Counted from the stretch's first letter, positions 43,090 through 53,288 are shown. The stretch is DNA of 64,000 bases from Pseudomonas fluorescens (GCF_900636825.1 NZ_LR134318.1:3071501-3135500), one strand, 5' to 3'. Numbers and translations: made by a program. Notes: generated by a model not told the origin, from the sequence alone.

Positions 43090-45480
43090 ATGAGTTCGTC
43101 CCCGGTTTCACAGCGCCATCCATTGAATCGTGCCCTGCACGGTGCGATTTTGGGTTTGATCGTCAGCAGCTACGCATTGCCGTCGCTGGCGCAAACCTCG
43201 AGCGCTGACCACAGCAATCAAGTCAAGCAGTGGAACATCGCTGCCGGCCCATTGGCGCCGGCACTCGACCGCTTTGCGCGCGAGGCTGGCATCAGTCTTT
43301 CGTTCGACGCGTCGAGTGTTGCGAACCGCACCACTGCTGGCGTAAGTGGCACGCTCGATACGTCGACAGCGCTGTCATCGTTGCTGGACGGGAGCGAACT
43401 GCAAATCGAACAGCAAGGCCCGAATGCCTACCATCTGATCCCTCAAGCAAAACCCGCCGGCCCGCTGGAGCTCGGCGCAACGGACATCGAGGACTACCGA
43501 CTCGCCCCGCTCATCATCAATGCCAAGGTCCGGGTCAGTGCCGACGACGACGCCAACTCGGTAGTCGCCAAGGAGCTTTGGGTAGGCGGCAAGGTGGCAA
43601 CCAGCATTCTCAATACGCCGGCATCGGTGTCTGTAGTCACCAACAAGGAAATGCAACAGCGCAGCGTCAGCACCACGGAAGAAGCGCTGCAATACACGCC
43701 GGGCGTGGTCAGTGACTTCTATGGTACGGATGACCGCAACGACTATTTCCAGATCCGCGGCTTCCAGGCCACCACCTACCGTGACGGCTTGACCCTGAGT
43801 TCGATGCGCGGCGTGCGCGAAGATCCGTTCGCTTATGAGCGCATCGAAATTCTGCGTGGCGCCAACTCCACCCTGTTTGGCCCCGCGGACCCGGGCGGCT
43901 CGGTGAACTTTGTAACCAAACAGCCGCGCTTCGAGAAATTTGGTCAGGGCTATGTGACCTACGGTTCGTTCGACCATGTCGAGACAGGCATCGATGTCGG
44001 CGATGCACTGAACGACGAGAAGACCCTGGCTGGCCGCTTCACTGCCAAAGGGCAAAACAGCGACCGCGAGTACGACCACTCGCAGGACGATAACCAGTTG
44101 TTCATGGGTGGCCTCACCTGGGCACCGACGGATTTCACCTCAGCCACCATGGTTCTGGACTATCTGAAAACTGAAAGTTCGCCCAACAGTGGTGGTTATC
44201 CGCTGGATAAGGAATACGACCGCAGCAAGTTTTATGGCGAGCCAAGCTACAACTTTCACGATGTCGAGCGCACCAGCCTCAGCGGTAACGTCACCCATGA
44301 CTTCGACAACGGCTTTGTGCTGCGCAGCAATCTGCGTTACAGCAAGTTGACTGATGACTTTGGCTACGTATATCTGAGCGACAGCGCTGCACGGGTCGGT
44401 ACCACCGTTGACCGCTATCAGTTTGGAACGGACACCGAAGCCGACCAATTTAACGGCAATCTAATGCTGCAATACGATGCCCGCTTCGAGAACATCGACA
44501 GCAGCAGCCTGGTGGGCGTTGAGTACCTCGACTCGACCACCAGGGAAAGCTCGGTTTACTCTCCGACGACTTCGATTGACCTTGCAAACCCGGTATTTAC
44601 TGGTGTTTCACGCTCAATCGCGCCATATGCCGTAAACAAACGAGACGCGACCACCAAAGCCGTATTCCTTCAGCAAAACCTGTCGTTCTACGAGCGTTTC
44701 ATCGTCACCGGGGGCGTGCGCAACGACTCGATGGATCTGACCAGCAAAGGCTTGCAGACCAATGAGAAAGACACCTTTTCCGAAACCTCGTACCGAGGTG
44801 CGTTGACCTATATCGTCAACGATGAGGTGTCTACCTATGTGAGCATGGTGGAATCCGTTTCGCCGCCGCAGGTTGGCGTAACGCCGCAGACTGGCAGGCA
44901 GTACGAAGTGGGCGTGAAGTATGCGCCGATGGAAATGGACGCACTGTTCTCCGCAGCCGTTTATGACCTGACCCAGGAAAACGTCACCATCGCCGTAGTG
45001 CTGCCGAGCGGCATCATCGAGCAACAGACGGTGGGCGAATCGCGGGCACGTGGCCTCGACCTGGAAGCCAAGGCGCAGGTGACGCGCAACCTCAGCCTGA
45101 TCGGTGGCTATTCCTATATGGAATCCGAGGTACTGCGCGGTTCTTTGTATGACGGCAGTTCCCTGAAGGGTAATGAGTTCTCTACGGCACCCAAGCATTC
45201 CGCTTCGCTCTGGAGTTACTACGACGTGCCAAGCACTGATGTCAGCGTTGGCCTGGGCGCGCGCTACGTCGGCTCTTATTACTTCGACGCAGCCAACTCC
45301 GGCAAAAGCGATGGCACCACGCTGTTCGACGCCGCTTTCAACTACAAGATCGCCAAGGGCACCGACCTTGCGGTAAACCTCAGCAATCTGCTGGATGAGC
45401 AACACGTGGTCGGTTCCGGCACAGCGAACTTCTACAATCCGGGTCGCGAGATCACCGCCAAACTGAGTTACAACTGGTAA
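43090..45480 (+). CDS. TonB-dependent siderophore receptor with STN signalling domain
   Basis: 796 aa. Signal peptide about 1-35, STN signalling domain about 45-120 (FDIAAG-like WNIAAGPLAPALDRFAREAG), plug about 155-270 (TPASVSVVTNKEMQQR, YFQIRGFQATTYRDGL), 22-strand barrel ending in SYNW. Layout is that of FhuA/FoxA/FiuA-type ferric hydroxamate receptors with cell-surface signalling through the adjacent sigma and anti-sigma factors. Ligand not determinable. ATG at 43090 has a GGAGCGAG site. Confidence 0.92.
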   Translation: MSSSPVSQRHPLNRALHGAILGLIVSSYALPSLAQTSSADHSNQVKQWNIAAGPLAPALDRFAREAGISLSFDASSVANRTTAGVSGTLDTSTALSSLLDGSELQIEQQGPNAYHLIPQAKPAGPLELGATDIEDYRLAPLIINAKVRVSADDDANSVVAKELWVGGKVATSILNTPASVSVVTNKEMQQRSVSTTEEALQYTPGVVSDFYGTDDRNDYFQIRGFQATTYRDGLTLSSMRGVREDPFAYERIEILRGANSTLFGPADPGGSVNFVTKQPRFEKFGQGYVTYGSFDHVETGIDVGDALNDEKTLAGRFTAKGQNSDREYDHSQDDNQLFMGGLTWAPTDFTSATMVLDYLKTESSPNSGGYPLDKEYDRSKFYGEPSYNFHDVERTSLSGNVTHDFDNGFVLRSNLRYSKLTDDFGYVYLSDSAARVGTTVDRYQFGTDTEADQFNGNLMLQYDARFENIDSSSLVGVEYLDSTTRESSVYSPTTSIDLANPVFTGVSRSIAPYAVNKRDATTKAVFLQQNLSFYERFIVTGGVRNDSMDLTSKGLQTNEKDTFSETSYRGALTYIVNDEVSTYVSMVESVSPPQVGVTPQTGRQYEVGVKYAPMEMDALFSAAVYDLTQENVTIAVVLPSGIIEQQTVGESRARGLDLEAKAQVTRNLSLIGGYSYMESEVLRGSLYDGSSLKGNEFSTAPKHSASLWSYYDVPSTDVSVGLGARYVGSYYFDAANSGKSDGTTLFDAAFNYKIAKGTDLAVNLSNLLDEQHVVGSGTANFYNPGREITAKLSYNW

Positions 45481-45482
45481 GC

Positions 45483-45501
45483 AGGCGTCTGCGCCTTTTT
45501 C
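45483..45501 (+). terminator. Rho-independent terminator after the receptor
   Basis: Stem AGGCG/CGCCT with TCTG loop followed by a T run, 3 nt after the stop. A second hairpin with 8-bp arms CGGTGCCC/GGGCACCG lies at 45521-45546. Confidence 0.7.
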
Positions 45502-45571
45502 CGCTATAGGCAATAGGTAGCGGTGCCCGACTTACCGCGGGCACCGTCAACCGGGTATTTGCCCCTTCCTG

Positions 45572-46306
45572 TCAATACGGACTCGCCGTAGGCCGAACCA
45601 CAATCTCACTGACGTCCACATCGTCCGGCTGTTCGATTGCGTATGCGAGCGCGCGGGCGATGGCGTCGGGCGTGAGCGCTACGCGGCGGAAGGCCTTCAT
45701 GGCCTCACGCGCCGTGTCGTCGGAAATCGTGTCAGCCAGCTCCGATTCAACGACTCCCGGGCAGACCACGGTGACACGAATTTTGTCGGTCTCCTGGCGC
45801 AGACCATCAGAGATGGCCCGGACGGCGTATTTGGTCGCGCAGTACACCGCGGCTGTCGGCGACACCGCGAGGCCGCCGATCGATGAGATATTGATGACCT
45901 GGCCGTGGCCTTGCGCTTCCATGTCCGGCAGGACGGCGGCGATACCGTGCAGCACGCCGCGAACGTTGACGTCGAGCATTTGATTCCACTCCTCGACCTT
46001 CAACGCGGACAAAGGTGACAGCGGCATCACCCAGGCATTATTGATGATTACGTCAACCTTGCCATATTGCGCCTTGGCGAATGCCACGAAGGCCTCCATG
46101 GATTGCAGATCGGTGACGTCGAGGGCGCGAGCACTTGCCGAGCCGCCATTTGCTTCGATCTCCCCGACCAGTTTTTCCAGTCGCTCTGTACGGCGGGCGC
46201 CGAGGACCACGTGGGCACCTTTGCCGGCGATCAGCCTGGCCGCGGCTTCGCCAATACCGCTGCTGGCACCGGTGATCAGGACAACCTTGTTTTCGATGTT
46301 CGACAT
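45572..46306 (-). CDS. Short-chain dehydrogenase/reductase
   Basis: 244 aa SDR. TGASSGIG at residues 12-19 binds NAD(P); catalytic S142, Y155 and K159 (YCATK). The usual NNAG motif is NNAW here (89-92). ATG at 46306. It lies downstream of the AraC regulator on the same strand. The classical SDR profile suggests an NADP-dependent oxidoreductase of unknown substrate. Confidence 0.9.
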   Translation of the reverse strand: MSNIENKVVLITGASSGIGEAAARLIAGKGAHVVLGARRTERLEKLVGEIEANGGSASARALDVTDLQSMEAFVAFAKAQYGKVDVIINNAWVMPLSPLSALKVEEWNQMLDVNVRGVLHGIAAVLPDMEAQGHGQVINISSIGGLAVSPTAAVYCATKYAVRAISDGLRQETDKIRVTVVCPGVVESELADTISDDTAREAMKAFRRVALTPDAIARALAYAIEQPDDVDVSEIVVRPTASPY

Positions 46307-46478
46307 ATCCGTAGCTCCAGCTGTATGCATTGAAGTTCAGCGCCACCCGCTGAAAATGTGGGCGTCGCTGCGGGGTACGTCGCAAAGATTAAGGGTTGTG
46401 GGCCGAGCGGCGCGTGCCGAAACCTGCGCGACATTTGCCTAATCGTGTCGGCGTGCATGGTTCGGCAATCGTAAGCGT

Positions 46479-47414
46479 TCACGCCCCACGGAATTCGCTT
46501 GGCGTTACACCGACCTCGCGTCGAAACACCTGAGAGAAGTGACTGGCGCTCGAATAGCCGACCTCCAGTCCGATGTCGATAACGCTGCGCCGGGTTTCCA
46601 GCAACAAGTGACGCGCGTGGGCCATGCGCAGGCGGATGAAATACTGCGAAGGCGCGAGTCCCGTTGCACGCTTGAACAAGCGGCTGAAATGGTATTCGCT
46701 CAGCTCGGCAAGCGCGGCCAGCTTGACCAGACTGAATTCGGCATGCAGATGGGCATTCATTGCATCGGTGACTTTGCGCAGCTTATGAGCCTGCAAAGCG
46801 TTGACTCGACGCACTCCCTGATTGTCGGCGAGATAGCTGCGCAGCAGATGGACGGCCAGCGCTTGCGCCAAAGAATGTGCAAATAGACCACTGGGTGAGC
46901 GTTCGAGGACCAGCTCGCTGCGCAACTGCTGCATGACAAACGCGACGCGCTCGTCCCGCGCTCCGGAAACATCGCGCAGCCGCACAGCCCCGGCGCGCTC
47001 GCCGAACAGCTCCTGCGCCGCGTTTTCGATCAGCGGCAAACCCAGATAAAGATGCATGACCTCGAAGGTCTCGCCGTCGTGAGTCTGCCAGCGCATTTCA
47101 TACGGTTCATCGGAACAGGTGAGGAAAAAATCGCCGGCGCTGACTTCTGCCGCTTGCCACTCCCCACCGAGCGCGCGCTCTTCAACCCGTGCTGCTCCCG
47201 CTAACACCAAAACGAGCAGTGGCTCGACCACCGCAGGTACGAGAATCGGCTCAGTCACGCTGCGATGGGTAAACAGCTGAATAACGATGTCCTTGATTTC
47301 CGGGCGCGCAGGTAATGCCTGCGGGTCACCCGGCAGGTAGTCACGCATGAAATCGCCGCTGATGCGCAAGCCTGCGCTCGCCTGTTGCAATGCTGCTCGC
47401 CGGTTGTCTGCCAT
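46479..47414 (-). CDS. AraC-family regulator
   Basis: 311 aa, N-terminal cupin-type sensor and C-terminal double HTH (LAALAELSEYHFSRLFKRATGLAPSQYF ... DIGLEVGYSSASHFSQVFRREVGVTPSEFR). Divergent from the SDR at 47660 and upstream of the SDR at 45572, so it may control both. Confidence 0.9.
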   Translation of the reverse strand: MADNRRAALQQASAGLRISGDFMRDYLPGDPQALPARPEIKDIVIQLFTHRSVTEPILVPAVVEPLLVLVLAGAARVEERALGGEWQAAEVSAGDFFLTCSDEPYEMRWQTHDGETFEVMHLYLGLPLIENAAQELFGERAGAVRLRDVSGARDERVAFVMQQLRSELVLERSPSGLFAHSLAQALAVHLLRSYLADNQGVRRVNALQAHKLRKVTDAMNAHLHAEFSLVKLAALAELSEYHFSRLFKRATGLAPSQYFIRLRMAHARHLLLETRRSVIDIGLEVGYSSASHFSQVFRREVGVTPSEFRGA

Positions 47415-47659
47415 AAACCTGTCCTTTTGCCGCTGTCTTTCGCCTCGTGCCCGGGCCGAATCGATGATATCGGGCTTTTTCCGCCCGTCGAAACGGGCGC
47501 CGACGCTTTCTCACAGCACATTCGCAGCAAAACTCCGACAGCGCGAGCAATCGCGCGAAAGTCGCCTTTGCCTCGTTGCGAGACAGTAGAGCCGTCGCCG
47601 CTGACAGCGCCTTGGCACTGCCGACGCGGCCTTATTCAATCACAACGCTGGAGAAGATC

Positions 47660-48424
47660 ATGACCGCTATCAACCACAGCATCCCGAACGAAGTCGCCGG
47701 TAAAGTCGCTCTGGTCACCGGTGCCGCCAGTGGCATCGGCAAAGCCATTGCCCTGTTGCTGCACGCTCGCGGAGCCAAGGTCGTTGCCGAAGATATCAAC
47801 CCCGAAGTCGAAGCGCTGGCTCGACCTGGTCTGCTGCCACTGGTGGCCGACATCACCGAGGACGGCGCCGCGGAGCGCGCGGTCGGGTTGGCCGTCGAAC
47901 AATTCGGGCGGCTCGACATCCTCGTCAATAACGCCGGCATCATCATCAACAAACTCGTCGTCGACATGACCCGCGCAGATTGGGAGCGGATACAGGCAGT
48001 CAACGCCACGGCGGCGTTTCTGCATTGCCGGGAAGCGGTCAAAGCGATGGCGCCGAATAAATCCGGTGCGATCGTCAACATCGCGTCCTACGCCTCGTAT
48101 TTCGCATTTCCGACTATCGCTGCGTACACCGCTTCCAAAGGCGCGCTTGCCCAACTGACGCGTACCCTGGCGCTTGAAGTCATTGGCGACGGCATCCGCG
48201 TCAACGCCGTCGGCGTCGGCGATGTGGTGACGAATATCCTCAACGAAGTGGTCGACGACGGCCCCGGATTTCTCGCCAGTCACGGCGAAGCGGCGCCGAT
48301 TGGCCGAGCCGCCCAGCCAGAGGAAATCGCCGAAGTAGTGGCGTTTCTCGCCTCCGATCGCGCCAGCTTCATCGTCGGTGCAGTGGTCATGGCTGATGGC
48401 GGCATGACTGTCACGGCCGGGTGA
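47660..48424 (+). CDS. Short-chain dehydrogenase/reductase
   Basis: 254 aa. TGAASGIG (20-27), NNAG (90-93), catalytic S143, Y156, K160 and a C-terminal FIVGAVVMADGGMTVTAG typical of FabG-like SDRs. ATG at 47660 after GGAGAAG. Divergent from the AraC regulator at 46479. Confidence 0.9.
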   Translation: MTAINHSIPNEVAGKVALVTGAASGIGKAIALLLHARGAKVVAEDINPEVEALARPGLLPLVADITEDGAAERAVGLAVEQFGRLDILVNNAGIIINKLVVDMTRADWERIQAVNATAAFLHCREAVKAMAPNKSGAIVNIASYASYFAFPTIAAYTASKGALAQLTRTLALEVIGDGIRVNAVGVGDVVTNILNEVVDDGPGFLASHGEAAPIGRAAQPEEIAEVVAFLASDRASFIVGAVVMADGGMTVTAG

Positions 48425-48556
48425 GCCGCAAGCTGCTCGCGACACTGGCTCGCGGTGACTGGGCGTTACGGTGAGGCCGTGGTAGAAATATCGGCGCCCG
48501 ACCGGCAGTGAGCAATATTGAATATCGTCTGCCTGGAATCACCCGGGCAGACACTC

Positions 48557-49498
48557 ATGAACACGTGCGAGAGCCTTGAAATGGATCAGAAAGACCCTTC
48601 CATTCTGCACAACACCGCCGTCTATCGCGACGAACTGGTGCGCTTGCTGACGCAACGATTTACCACGCCGGGGATTTACGAAACCGCCCTGGCGGCGCTG
48701 CAGGTCATTCGTTTCGATGCGCCGTCGGAGGTTATCCATACCGTGCACAAACCGGCGCTTTGCCTGATTGTGCAAGGGCAAAAAGAAGTCGGGCTGGGCG
48801 ACGATCGTTATTTGTACGACCCGCTCAATTATCTGGTGGTGTCAGTGACACTGCCGGTTGCCGGTCGGGTGCTGCTGGCCAGCCCGGAGGCGCCTTATCT
48901 GTGTCTGCGTTTCGACTTCGAGGCGACGGACATCGCCCAGATTATCGCCGATGCACCGCCGACAGGCGTGCCGGACGAACCGGAACGTGGCCTGTTTCTG
49001 GAACAGGTCGATGTGCCGTTACTGGAAACCATGCTTCGGCTGGTGCGCCTGCTCGACGCGCCGAAGGACATTGGCATGCTGGCACCGCTGGCGTTGCGCG
49101 AGTTGTATTACCGCCTGCTGCGCGGCGTGCATGGACGCCGTCTGTATGAGCTGGCCCTCGGTGATTCGCAGACGCGACGGGTGACGCGCGCCATCGAATG
49201 GTTGAACAACCACTACACCCAACCGTTGCGCATCGAAGAACTGGCGCGCGTGGCCAATCTCGGCAGTTCGACGCTGCATCACCGCTTCAAGGCAGTGACG
49301 GCGATGAGTCCGCTGCAATACCAGAAACAACTGCGTTTGCAGGAAGCCCGCCGACTGCTGCTCGGCGAAGGGCTGGACGTGGCGAGTGCCTGTTATCGCG
49401 TCGGTTACGAAAGCCCCTCGCAATTCAGCCGCGAATACAGTCGCCAGTTCGGCTGCCCGCCATCCAAGGAAACCAGCCGGGTTCGCCGCCCGGCGTGA
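48557..49498 (+). CDS. AraC-family regulator (AraC_N type)
   Basis: 313 aa with the N-terminal domain of the PF06719 type (VIHTVHKPALCLIVQGQKEVGLG) and C-terminal HTH pair (LARVANLGSSTLHHRFKAVTAMSPLQYQK, ASACYRVGYESPSQFSREYSRQFG). Start is uncertain: ATG at 48557 or 48581; a TTG at 48518 is less likely. Its target may be the SDR upstream. Confidence 0.87.
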   Translation: MNTCESLEMDQKDPSILHNTAVYRDELVRLLTQRFTTPGIYETALAALQVIRFDAPSEVIHTVHKPALCLIVQGQKEVGLGDDRYLYDPLNYLVVSVTLPVAGRVLLASPEAPYLCLRFDFEATDIAQIIADAPPTGVPDEPERGLFLEQVDVPLLETMLRLVRLLDAPKDIGMLAPLALRELYYRLLRGVHGRRLYELALGDSQTRRVTRAIEWLNNHYTQPLRIEELARVANLGSSTLHHRFKAVTAMSPLQYQKQLRLQEARRLLLGEGLDVASACYRVGYESPSQFSREYSRQFGCPPSKETSRVRRPA

Positions 49499-49633
49499 GT
49501 GGCTTTGGTGCATCCGGATCGGCCACCGCTCGTCGATGCCTGGACAGTGGCTGAAACGATCCAGCGAACCTTTACTCCCTGAACCCGTCCGAGTTAGGGC
49601 ATCACTGCTCACCGCTCGCACGAGGTTTTCCGT

Positions 49634-50536
49634 TTGAAAGATGCCATCGTCAAAAAATACCGCTTGATCATCAAAACCCTGGGTTATGTCGGCTGGGCGT
49701 TGTTCTGGTTGTTGCTGTGGGACATCGCTGTGACGGTGGACTTCATGTTGTTCCTCAACGCGAAGTTGAATCTGCCGTTGATGCCGTTGACGTTGCTCGG
49801 TTCGGCGTTGATCGTGCTGATCAGTTTCCGTAACAGCAGCGCTTACAACCGCTGGTGGGAAGCGCGAACGCTATGGGGGTCGATGATCAACAATTCGCGC
49901 AGTTTCGCCCGGCAGGTGCTGACGTTGCTGGATGATCCGGGCAGCGAAGTGAATCCGGTCAAGTCGACGCTGTTGCGCCGCCATGTCGCCTATGTGAACT
50001 GCCTCGCCGCGCACCTGCAGGGCCTGCCTTGCCCTGATGAAGTCCGCGCATTTATCCCGGCCGATGAGTTCGCCCGCAGCGGCACCACCAATAACTTCGC
50101 CAACGACATCCTTACCGGCTCCGCTGCGCTGCTTGCCCGCGAGTACAAGGCCGGGCGTCTGGACAGCATTCGTCTGGCGCGGCTGGAATCGACGCTGGTG
50201 GATTTGTCCAACAGCCAGGGCGGTATGGAACGCATCGCCAACACACCGCTGCCCTACCCTTATGTGTATTTTCCGCGCCTGTTCATCTCGCTGTTTTGCC
50301 TGATCGTCCCGGTGGGGCTGGTTGAGTCCTTGGGTTGGTTCACGCCGTTGGCCTCGACCGTCGTCGGTTTCATGTTGCTGGCCATTGAACGCATCGGCAC
50401 CGACCTGCAAAGCCCGTTTCGCCACAGTGAACACCAGATTCAGATGGAAGCGCTGTGCGAAACCATCGAAAAAAACCTGCAGTCCATGCAGCGTGACTCT
50501 TTGGGCGACGTACGCCGGATCGGCGAGACGGCCTGA
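49634..50536 (+). CDS. Bestrophin-like membrane channel (YneE/UPF0187)
   Basis: 300 aa with two N-terminal TMs (about 12-65) and two more near 220-260, plus FRNSSAYNRWWEARTLWG and IERIGTDLQSPF, signatures of bacterial bestrophins, which form anion or cation channels. TTG start at 49634 is inferred: it has GAGG upstream and the first in-frame ATG would remove TM1. Confidence 0.87.
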   Translation: MKDAIVKKYRLIIKTLGYVGWALFWLLLWDIAVTVDFMLFLNAKLNLPLMPLTLLGSALIVLISFRNSSAYNRWWEARTLWGSMINNSRSFARQVLTLLDDPGSEVNPVKSTLLRRHVAYVNCLAAHLQGLPCPDEVRAFIPADEFARSGTTNNFANDILTGSAALLAREYKAGRLDSIRLARLESTLVDLSNSQGGMERIANTPLPYPYVYFPRLFISLFCLIVPVGLVESLGWFTPLASTVVGFMLLAIERIGTDLQSPFRHSEHQIQMEALCETIEKNLQSMQRDSLGDVRRIGETA

Positions 50537-50839
50537 TCAGAATGCCGGCCCGGCATCGCTGTGGTCGGCCACGCGTCGGTTAATCGCCGCCTGCGCAGTC
50601 AGGCGCGATTGGGTCAGTCCCAGCCCCTGAAGAATCAGTTCCTGTCAGAAATCACACACAACCTGACAGAACAATCACTTTGCTACGCTTTTGACAGGCT
50701 TGTTGAAATTCTCAACAGCGTTACCCCCTGCCCGCGAAACGTGTGACGAAAACGGACTACGCTGAAGATTGAACTTTTGATTTAACTAGGTAGTTACCTA
50801 ACTATATACTGCGCCCCTCATTTCAACGGGACACTCAAC
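50537..50839. other. 303-bp region upstream of gcd
   Basis: No gene is recognised. Its 3' part holds the gcd promoter and a triple half-site operator (50782-50810). Confidence 0.6.
50782..50810 (+). promoter_or_regulatory. gcd promoter with alternating half-site operator
   Basis: A -35-like TTAACT (50782-50787) and -10 TATACT (50805-50810) are 17 bp apart. The 22 bp at 50783-50804 read TAACTA-GG-TAGTTA-CC-TAACTA: three half-sites in alternating orientation, 8-bp period, giving two overlapping perfect palindromes. A repressor (MarR-like in style) bound here would block RNA polymerase. Confidence 0.6.
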
Positions 50840-53245
50840 GTGAAGCAGAGTCAACGCCTCTCGGGCATATCAAAATTCATTCTGGTCGGGCTCGGGGTGA
50901 TCATCGCCCTGCTCGGCTTGGCACTTGCTGCTGGCGGCGTGAAGTTGGTCAGCCTGGGAGGGTCGTGGTACTTCCTGATCGGTGGTCTGGTAATGACCGT
51001 CTCCGGTGTGCTGATCGCACGATTCAAACCGGCCGGTGCCTGGCTGTTCGCCGCGTTCCTGGTGGGCACCGCAATTTGGGCGGTCAGCGACGCCGGGCTG
51101 GTGTTCTGGCCGGTGTTCTCGCGCCTGTTCATGTTCAGCGCGATCGGCTTGGTCGTTGCGCTGGTCTATCCGCTGTTGGCCCGCGCCAATGGCCGTGATG
51201 CCGGACGTGGTGCTTATGCCGTGGCCGCCGTTCTCGCTGTTGGCCTGGCAGTCGCTGCCGGCAACATGTTCGTCGCGCACCCGACCGTCGCCGCCACCGG
51301 CACGGGCCCAGGCGTGACGCCGGTCGAGCCGGACAAGGCGCAGAAAGACTGGGCGCACTACGGTAATACCGAGGGCGGCAGCCGCTTTGCCGCGCTGGAT
51401 CAGATCAATCGCGGTAACGTCGACAAGCTGAAAGTGGCGTGGACCTATCACACCGGCGACATCGCCGAAAGCGATGGCAACGGTGCCGAAGACCAGCTCA
51501 CCCCGCTGCAGGTCGGCAACAAGGTGTTCATCTGCACCCCGCACAACAACCTGATTGCGCTGGATGCCGACACCGGTAAAGAACTGTGGAAAAACGGCAT
51601 CAACGCGCAGTCCAAAGTGTGGCAACGTTGCCGTGGCATGGCCTATTTTGACGCCACCACCGCCATCGCTCAGCCGAGCAACTCGTCGATCATCGAAGCC
51701 ACACCTGCGCCGGCCGCTAACTGCCAGCGTCGCCTGCTGACCAACACCATCGATGCACGTCTGATTGCCGTCGACGCTGACACCGGCGAGTTCTGCCAGG
51801 GTTTCGGCACCAACGGTGAAGTTGATCTGAAGGCTGGCCTGGGCGATGTTCCGGACAGCTACTATCAATTGTCTTCCGCGCCATTGATGGCCGGCACCAC
51901 CGTTGTGGTTGGCGGTCGCGTGGCCGACAACGTTCAAGCCGACATGCCCGGCGGCGTGATTCGTGGTTTTGATGTGATGACCGGTGCGATGCGTTGGGCT
52001 TTCGATCCGGGCAATCCAGAGGATCGCAACGCTCCGGCCGACGGCAGCACTTATGCGCGCAGCACGCCGAACAGCTGGGCGCCGATGTCTTACGACGCAG
52101 CGACCAATACCGTCTTCCTGCCGATGGGCAGTTCGTCCACCGACATCTATGGTGTCGAACGCAGCAAACTCGATCACACCTACGGCGCTTCGATACTGGC
52201 GCTGGACGCTACCACCGGTGCAGAGCGCTGGGTATTCCAGACCGTGCACAACGATCTCTGGGACTTCGACCTGCCGATGCAGCCGAGCTTGATCGACTTC
52301 ACCAAGGACGGCAAATCCGTTCCTGCGCTGGTCATCGGCACCAAGGCCGGGCAGATCTATGTGCTCGACCGTGCCACCGGCAAACCGCTGACTGATGTTG
52401 AAGAAGTGCCAGTCAAAGCGGCGAACATCCCGAACGAACCGTACTCGCCAACCCAGCCGAAATCCGTGGGCATGCCGCAGATCGGTGCGCAACACCTGAC
52501 CGAATCGGACATGTGGGGCGCGACCCCGTACGATCAACTGCTGTGCCGCATCGACTTCAAAGGCATGCGTTACGACGGCTTGTACACCGCGCCGGGCACC
52601 GACAAATCGTTGAGTTTCCCAGGTTCGCTGGGTGGCATGAACTGGGGCAGCATCTCCACTGACCCAGTGCACGGCTTCATCTTTGTCAACGACATGCGTC
52701 TGGGTCTGTGGATTCAGATGATCCCGTCGCAGAACAAGGGCCAGGCCGCTGGCGGTGGCGAAGCGCTGAACACCGGCATGGGCGCCGTTCCGCTCAAAGG
52801 CACGCCTTACGCCGTGAACAAAAACCGCTTCCTGTCGGTGGCCGGCATCCCTTGCCAGGCACCGCCATTCGGCACGCTGACCGCCATCGACATGAAGACC
52901 CAAAAAGTCGCCTGGCAGGTTCCGGTCGGCACCGTTGAAGACACCGGGCCACTTGGCATTCGCATGCACCTGCCGATCAAAATCGGCCTGCCAACCCTGG
53001 GCGGCACCTTGTCCACTCAAGGTGGCCTGATCTTCATCGCCGGCACCCAGGACTTCTACCTGCGCGCCTTCAACAGCGGCAACGGCGAAGAAGTCTGGAA
53101 AGCGCGCTTGCCGGTCGGCAGCCAGGGCGGCCCGATGACCTACGTTTCGCCGAAAACCGGCAAGCAATACATCGTGGTCACCGCTGGCGGCGCACGCCAG
53201 TCGACTGACCGTGGCGACTACGTCATCTCGTACGCATTGCCATAA
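50840..53245 (+). CDS. gcd: Membrane-bound PQQ-dependent glucose dehydrogenase
   Basis: 801 aa, near the 796 aa of E. coli Gcd. Five TM segments in the first 140 residues, then the PQQ propeller (DWAHYGNTEGGSRFAALDQI, KVAWTYHTGD, WDFDLPMQPSLIDF). It oxidises glucose to gluconolactone in the periplasm and passes electrons to ubiquinone. The start is GTG at 50840. OprB follows after a terminator, a usual Pseudomonas pairing. Confidence 0.96.
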   Translation: MKQSQRLSGISKFILVGLGVIIALLGLALAAGGVKLVSLGGSWYFLIGGLVMTVSGVLIARFKPAGAWLFAAFLVGTAIWAVSDAGLVFWPVFSRLFMFSAIGLVVALVYPLLARANGRDAGRGAYAVAAVLAVGLAVAAGNMFVAHPTVAATGTGPGVTPVEPDKAQKDWAHYGNTEGGSRFAALDQINRGNVDKLKVAWTYHTGDIAESDGNGAEDQLTPLQVGNKVFICTPHNNLIALDADTGKELWKNGINAQSKVWQRCRGMAYFDATTAIAQPSNSSIIEATPAPAANCQRRLLTNTIDARLIAVDADTGEFCQGFGTNGEVDLKAGLGDVPDSYYQLSSAPLMAGTTVVVGGRVADNVQADMPGGVIRGFDVMTGAMRWAFDPGNPEDRNAPADGSTYARSTPNSWAPMSYDAATNTVFLPMGSSSTDIYGVERSKLDHTYGASILALDATTGAERWVFQTVHNDLWDFDLPMQPSLIDFTKDGKSVPALVIGTKAGQIYVLDRATGKPLTDVEEVPVKAANIPNEPYSPTQPKSVGMPQIGAQHLTESDMWGATPYDQLLCRIDFKGMRYDGLYTAPGTDKSLSFPGSLGGMNWGSISTDPVHGFIFVNDMRLGLWIQMIPSQNKGQAAGGGEALNTGMGAVPLKGTPYAVNKNRFLSVAGIPCQAPPFGTLTAIDMKTQKVAWQVPVGTVEDTGPLGIRMHLPIKIGLPTLGGTLSTQGGLIFIAGTQDFYLRAFNSGNGEEVWKARLPVGSQGGPMTYVSPKTGKQYIVVTAGGARQSTDRGDYVISYALP

Positions 53246-53255
53246 ACCGCTGTTC

Positions 53256-53278
53256 GCTCACTCGCAGATCGAGTGAGC
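53256..53278 (+). terminator. Hairpin after gcd
   Basis: Perfect 9-bp arms GCTCACTCG/CGAGTGAGC with 5-nt loop directly after the gcd stop. No T run; an attenuator or RNA-stability hairpin. Confidence 0.5.
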
Positions 53279-53288
53279 ACGTCCCCAA

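Noticed and set aside
50561..50746. 61-residue frame between the bestrophin-like gene and gcd
   Set aside because: No ribosome binding site or family similarity seen.
50870..53167. 765-residue frame antisense to gcd
   Set aside because: The plus-strand frame is unmistakably gcd; the antisense frame has no start signal or motif.
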